A DNA stretch of 22,184 bases from a virus. The notes under the pieces are model-generated. The model did no database searches, was not told where the DNA came from, and saw only the letters and a list, made by a program, of their open reading frames with translations. The DNA lies in IMG/VR virus record IMGVR_UViG_3300042935_000895, positions 1-22,184 of that record. One strand, given 5' to 3'. Shown here in pieces: positions 21,692 to 22,184 of this stretch. Position numbers and translations under genes: made by a program. Position 1 is the first letter of the stretch; the number at the start of each line of letters is the position of its first letter.

Positions 21692-21882
21692 TATTTAACA
21701 CCGAAAACTTCGGCTACCTCCTCTGGAGATGTGACTCTAATTTTGGGGAATTTACTAACCCATACATCAGCATCTTTTTTACTTACAATATTATAGCCCT
21801 TAGTAAGTCTACCAAGACTTGTTTCATAAACGCTTGCATTTTCTACAAACAAACAAACTAAGTCTTTTTTAACTTTTTCCAT
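21691..21882 (-). CDS. small protein between capsid and adaptor genes, 63 aa
   Basis: Small proteins of this type sit between capsid and adaptor genes in many actinobacteriophages and have no firm function. It has a short basic start (MEKVKKD), a strand-rich middle (G-Y-N-I-V-S-K-K-D-A-D-V-W-V-S) and a C-terminal helix-like TSPEEVAEVFGVK. The pattern 'x-K-x-R-V-T-S-P-E-E-V-A' suggests a small DNA- or protein-binding fold of the Rho-N/SAP kind, but this is weak. It starts 8 nt after a predicted transcription start downstream of TGATATAAT, so the message may be nearly leaderless, and no clear ribosome site is present. It overlaps the adaptor start by 1 nt. Confidence 0.7.
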   Translation of the reverse strand: MEKVKKDLVCLFVENASVYETSLGRLTKGYNIVSKKDADVWVSKFPKIRVTSPEEVAEVFGVK

Positions 21883-21896
21883 AATACATCTATCTT

Positions 21897-21905
21897 ATTA
21901 TATCA
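21897..21905 (-). promoter_or_regulatory. candidate extended -10 promoter after the capsid gene
   Basis: TATAAT (21897-21902) is preceded by TGA (21903-21905) on the minus strand, identical to the element before the tail chaperone gene. The -35 region is poor and lies in the preceding terminator hairpin, so activity would depend on the extended -10. The predicted start near 21890 leaves about 8 nt before the ATG of the small gene. Confidence 0.5.
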
Positions 21906-21917
21906 TTCATAAATAGA

Positions 21918-21949
21918 TGAAGGGGAGACAAATTAATGCCTCCCCTCCA
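21918..21949 (-). terminator. probable terminator hairpin after the capsid gene
   Basis: On the minus strand, TGGAGGGGAG (21940-21949) pairs with CTCCCCTTCA (21918-21927) over 10 bp including one G-T pair, with a 12-nt loop. It begins about 15 nt past the capsid stop. The following TCTATTTATG is only moderately T-rich, so termination may be partial, which would let some transcription continue into the connector genes. Confidence 0.55.
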
Positions 21950-21963
21950 AAAATAGAGTAAAA

Positions 21964-22184
21964 TTACTCTGACATGAATGCTACTGCATCAGTTTCTTCA
22001 ACTGCTACACCAAAGCGTAGGAATACGGTATATTCTACTGTATCCTTCTTTGGCTTGAACTCACGATGTACTGTTACGTCTCTCTGGAAGCCCCAGATGC
22101 GGTTTTCTGGGAATGTAAGTGATACATAACCAGCTGGCATCAAAGGAACTTCAACCAATGGAAGACCTAGAACACGGTATGCGA
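21964..22184 (-). CDS. major capsid protein, C-terminal fragment (5' end outside window)
   Basis: The last 72 residues are visible, and the frame is open to the window edge. The segment runs L-G-L-P-L-V-E-V-P-L-M-P-A-G-Y, then PENRIWGFQRDVTVHREFKP, and ends D-T-V-E-Y-T-V-F-L-R-F-G-V-A-V with the closing F-M-S-E. This is the end of an HK97-fold capsid protein: a P-domain strand (site label plus a 'N-x-I-W-G' turn), the long back strand with alternating charges, and the final A-domain strand. A TTG at 22156-22158 could be mistaken for a start, but the frame and fold continue upstream of it. It uses CGT/CGC Arg codons and many C-ending codons like the tube gene. It is followed by a terminator-like hairpin and a promoter-like site. 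Confidence 0.85.
   Translation of the reverse strand, partial: AYRVLGLPLVEVPLMPAGYVSLTFPENRIWGFQRDVTVHREFKPKKDTVEYTVFLRFGVAVEETDAVAFMSE

Noticed and set aside
21964-22158. Complete 64-aa gene starting at TTG 22158
   Set aside because: The frame is open to the window edge and the residues before it continue a capsid-like strand, so this is the 3' end of a larger gene.

Overview
The window is a late structural block of a long-tailed (siphovirus-type) tailed phage or prophage. Every gene I can support lies on the minus strand, so transcription runs from high to low coordinates. The DNA is clearly AT-rich by eye, and genes are packed with overlaps of 1-4 nt or gaps of a few nt. The gene order (major capsid, small protein, head-tail adaptor, stopper, gp10-like neck protein, tail terminator, tail tube, frameshifted tail chaperones, tape measure, distal tail/hub, minor tail proteins, HTH protein) matches the head-tail block of many actinobacteriophages. 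An actinobacterial host with low GC is a reasonable guess, but nothing here proves the host. I see no integrase, lysis gene, tRNA, insertion sequence or CRISPR array.

Layout in transcription order: 22184-21964, 3' end of the major capsid gene; 21949-21897, hairpin terminator followed by an extended -10 promoter; 21882-19072, five connector genes (small unknown protein, head-tail adaptor, stopper-like, gp10-like, tail terminator-like); 18987-18316, major tail tube protein, isolated by an 84-nt leader and a strong terminator; 18263-18236, a second extended -10 promoter; 18210-17543, tail assembly chaperones G and G-T, joined by a -1 frameshift at CCCAAAC; 17543-8319, a 3074-residue tape measure protein; 8319-409, distal tail-like protein, 1511-residue hub-like protein and four smaller minor tail or fibre proteins; 399-1, the start of a MerR/excisionase-like DNA-binding protein that runs off the window.

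How it works together: the capsid connects through the adaptor and stopper to the neck and tail terminator. The tube protein polymerises around the tape measure with the help of the G/G-T chaperones. The distal tail-like and hub-like proteins cap the tip and carry the likely host-recognition proteins. The capsid and tube genes, needed in hundreds of copies, use a different codon set from the rest, and each is followed by a terminator and then a TGATATAAT promoter. This suggests that the high-copy genes are transcriptionally separated from the low-copy genes.

The most unusual content is inside the tape measure protein. A duplicated VPGMGNTDTVPAMLTPGEF cassette flanks two domains not expected in a tape measure. 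One of them (about residues 1108-1320) carries the spaced Lys, Glu, Asp-x4-Asn and Asp-Pro-Gly signature of an atypical (HipA/PI3-kinase-like) kinase fold. Further along are 69-residue tandem repeats and a proline linker built on a 9-bp tandem repeat.
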